Shown here piece after piece: positions 63,825 to 64,000 of a stretch of DNA of 64,000 nt. The notes below the pieces were generated by a model that had not been told where the DNA came from, did no database searches, and saw only the letters and a program-made list of their open reading frames with translations. This stretch comes from Bacteroidota bacterium (GTDB taxonomy: Bacteria; Bacteroidota; Bacteroidia; Chitinophagales; Chitinophagaceae): positions 162,200-226,199 of the forward strand of contig JAFDXL010000004.1 of the NCBI GenBank assembly GCA_018267955.1. The letters run 5' to 3'. The position numbers and the translations under genes were made by a program. The number at the start of each line of letters is the position of its first letter. Within the stretch, counting starts at the first letter, position 1.

Positions 63825-63873
63825 TGCTGTGGTGTTGCCTGCGCGAATGAGTTACCTGCCCGGCAGTAGGACT

Positions 63874-63924
63874 AGATTGCTTCGTACATATCTGCATCCG
63901 CAGATACTCCCTCGCAAGGACGGG
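63874..63924. repeat. Second partial copy of the GATTGC-CTCGCAA repeat
   Basis: AGATTGCTTCG and CTCGCAAGGACGGG, read on the minus strand, give CCCGTCCTTGCGAG ... CGAAGCAATCT, the same repeat style as the left element in opposite orientation. Confidence 0.5.
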
Positions 63925-63935
63925 TGGGGTTTGTT

Positions 63936-63982
63936 CCACTTTTGAATTTTGATTTTTTACTTTTTCACTTAACCCCCGTCAT
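63936..63982. repeat. T-rich direct repeat, right copy
   Basis: Runs as CCACTTTTGAATTTT, TTTTTTACTTTTTCACTTAAC and CCCCGTCAT, matching the left copy at 63673-63720. Its CCCGTCAT end suggests that another inverted-repeat unit continues beyond the window. Confidence 0.5.
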
Positions 63983-64000
63983 CCTATGTTTGCAAATAGA

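Larger units (their letters stand above)
63538..64000. other. Non-coding region at the right edge (463 bases)
   Basis: No convincing gene is seen. It holds an inverted-repeat element (63711-63824), related GATTGC and CTCGCAAGGACG pieces (63874-63924), and a direct repeat of a T-rich stretch at 63673-63720 and 63936-63982. Confidence 0.6.

Noticed and set aside
1..64000. tRNA or rRNA genes
   Set aside because: I scanned the gaps by eye for cloverleaf-like arms and rRNA-like sequence and found none; a tRNA scan program would be decisive.

Overview
The window reads as a chromosomal segment of a Bacteroidota bacterium, most likely in or near the Chitinophagaceae (inference from gene content; no marker gene was searched). 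Several signs support this: secreted proteins ending in type IX secretion (T9SS) sorting domains of type A and type B, an ExbB-ExbD-ExbD-TonB locus, many Cys-lipoproteins with Lys-rich residues after the lipidated Cys, a CcmE with a CxxxY heme motif, few Shine-Dalgarno sequences, and repeated TAnnTTTG promoter elements. The stretch looks like core genome. I saw no phage, insertion sequence, CRISPR array, rRNA or tRNA gene.

Layout. 1-4899: the start of a secreted subtilase-like protein (cut by the window edge), a secreted T9SS zinc metalloprotease, and an ALDH7-type aldehyde dehydrogenase. 4970-8915: a nucleotide-sugar locus (glucose-1-phosphate cytidylyltransferase, CDP-glucose 4,6-dehydratase, RmlC-like epimerase) with a class V PLP enzyme inserted on the other strand. 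9004-13088: a four-gene operon (dUTPase, sugar nucleotidyltransferase, TPR protein, DUF4292-type lipoprotein). 13254-18736: a GH3-type adenylating enzyme, a GH20 hexosaminidase and a zincin-like secreted protein. 18791-24029: RecQ, a heptose-kinase-like PfkB protein, an amino-acid permease and an OmpH/Skp-like protein. 24175-27263: the TonB energising operon.

27612-35656: an MFS exporter and MBL hydrolase pair, a 68-residue protein, two AraC regulators, a hemerythrin-like protein, a cytochrome c lipoprotein, a hypothetical lipoprotein and a TolB-like propeller. 35803-40777: a lone 2-oxoglutarate dehydrogenase E2, an RsmB-like RNA methyltransferase, a T9SS subtilase and a lipoprotein. 41005-46103: a type B T9SS protein, AsnS, a half-size TauE/SafE protein and an arginase-family enzyme. 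46288-49238: cytochrome c maturation (CcmE, CcsA/CcmF-like). 49298-55119: a tandem-domain T9SS protein, an outer-membrane barrel, a seven-heme cytochrome with a TPR tail, and TyrS. 55367-64000: another outer-membrane barrel, HisS with a low-molecular-weight phosphatase, a probably highly expressed small secreted protein, a DUF47 protein, two thioredoxin-fold proteins, a response regulator, a YihY protein, two related lipoproteins, and an intergenic inverted-repeat element.

The genes form several working sets: cell-envelope sugar supply, TonB-dependent uptake, c-type cytochrome assembly plus its likely clients (the cytochromes at 33033 and 51856), and T9SS cargo. No single obviously new multi-gene system stands out. 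The items most worth following up are regulatory and structural: a 20-bp-period direct repeat upstream of the 49298-50950 gene, predicted leaderless promoters, a perfect 16-bp hairpin inside a peptidase gene, a rhodanese-thioredoxin fusion lacking the rhodanese Cys, a zincin lacking its third ligand, and the repeat element at the right end.
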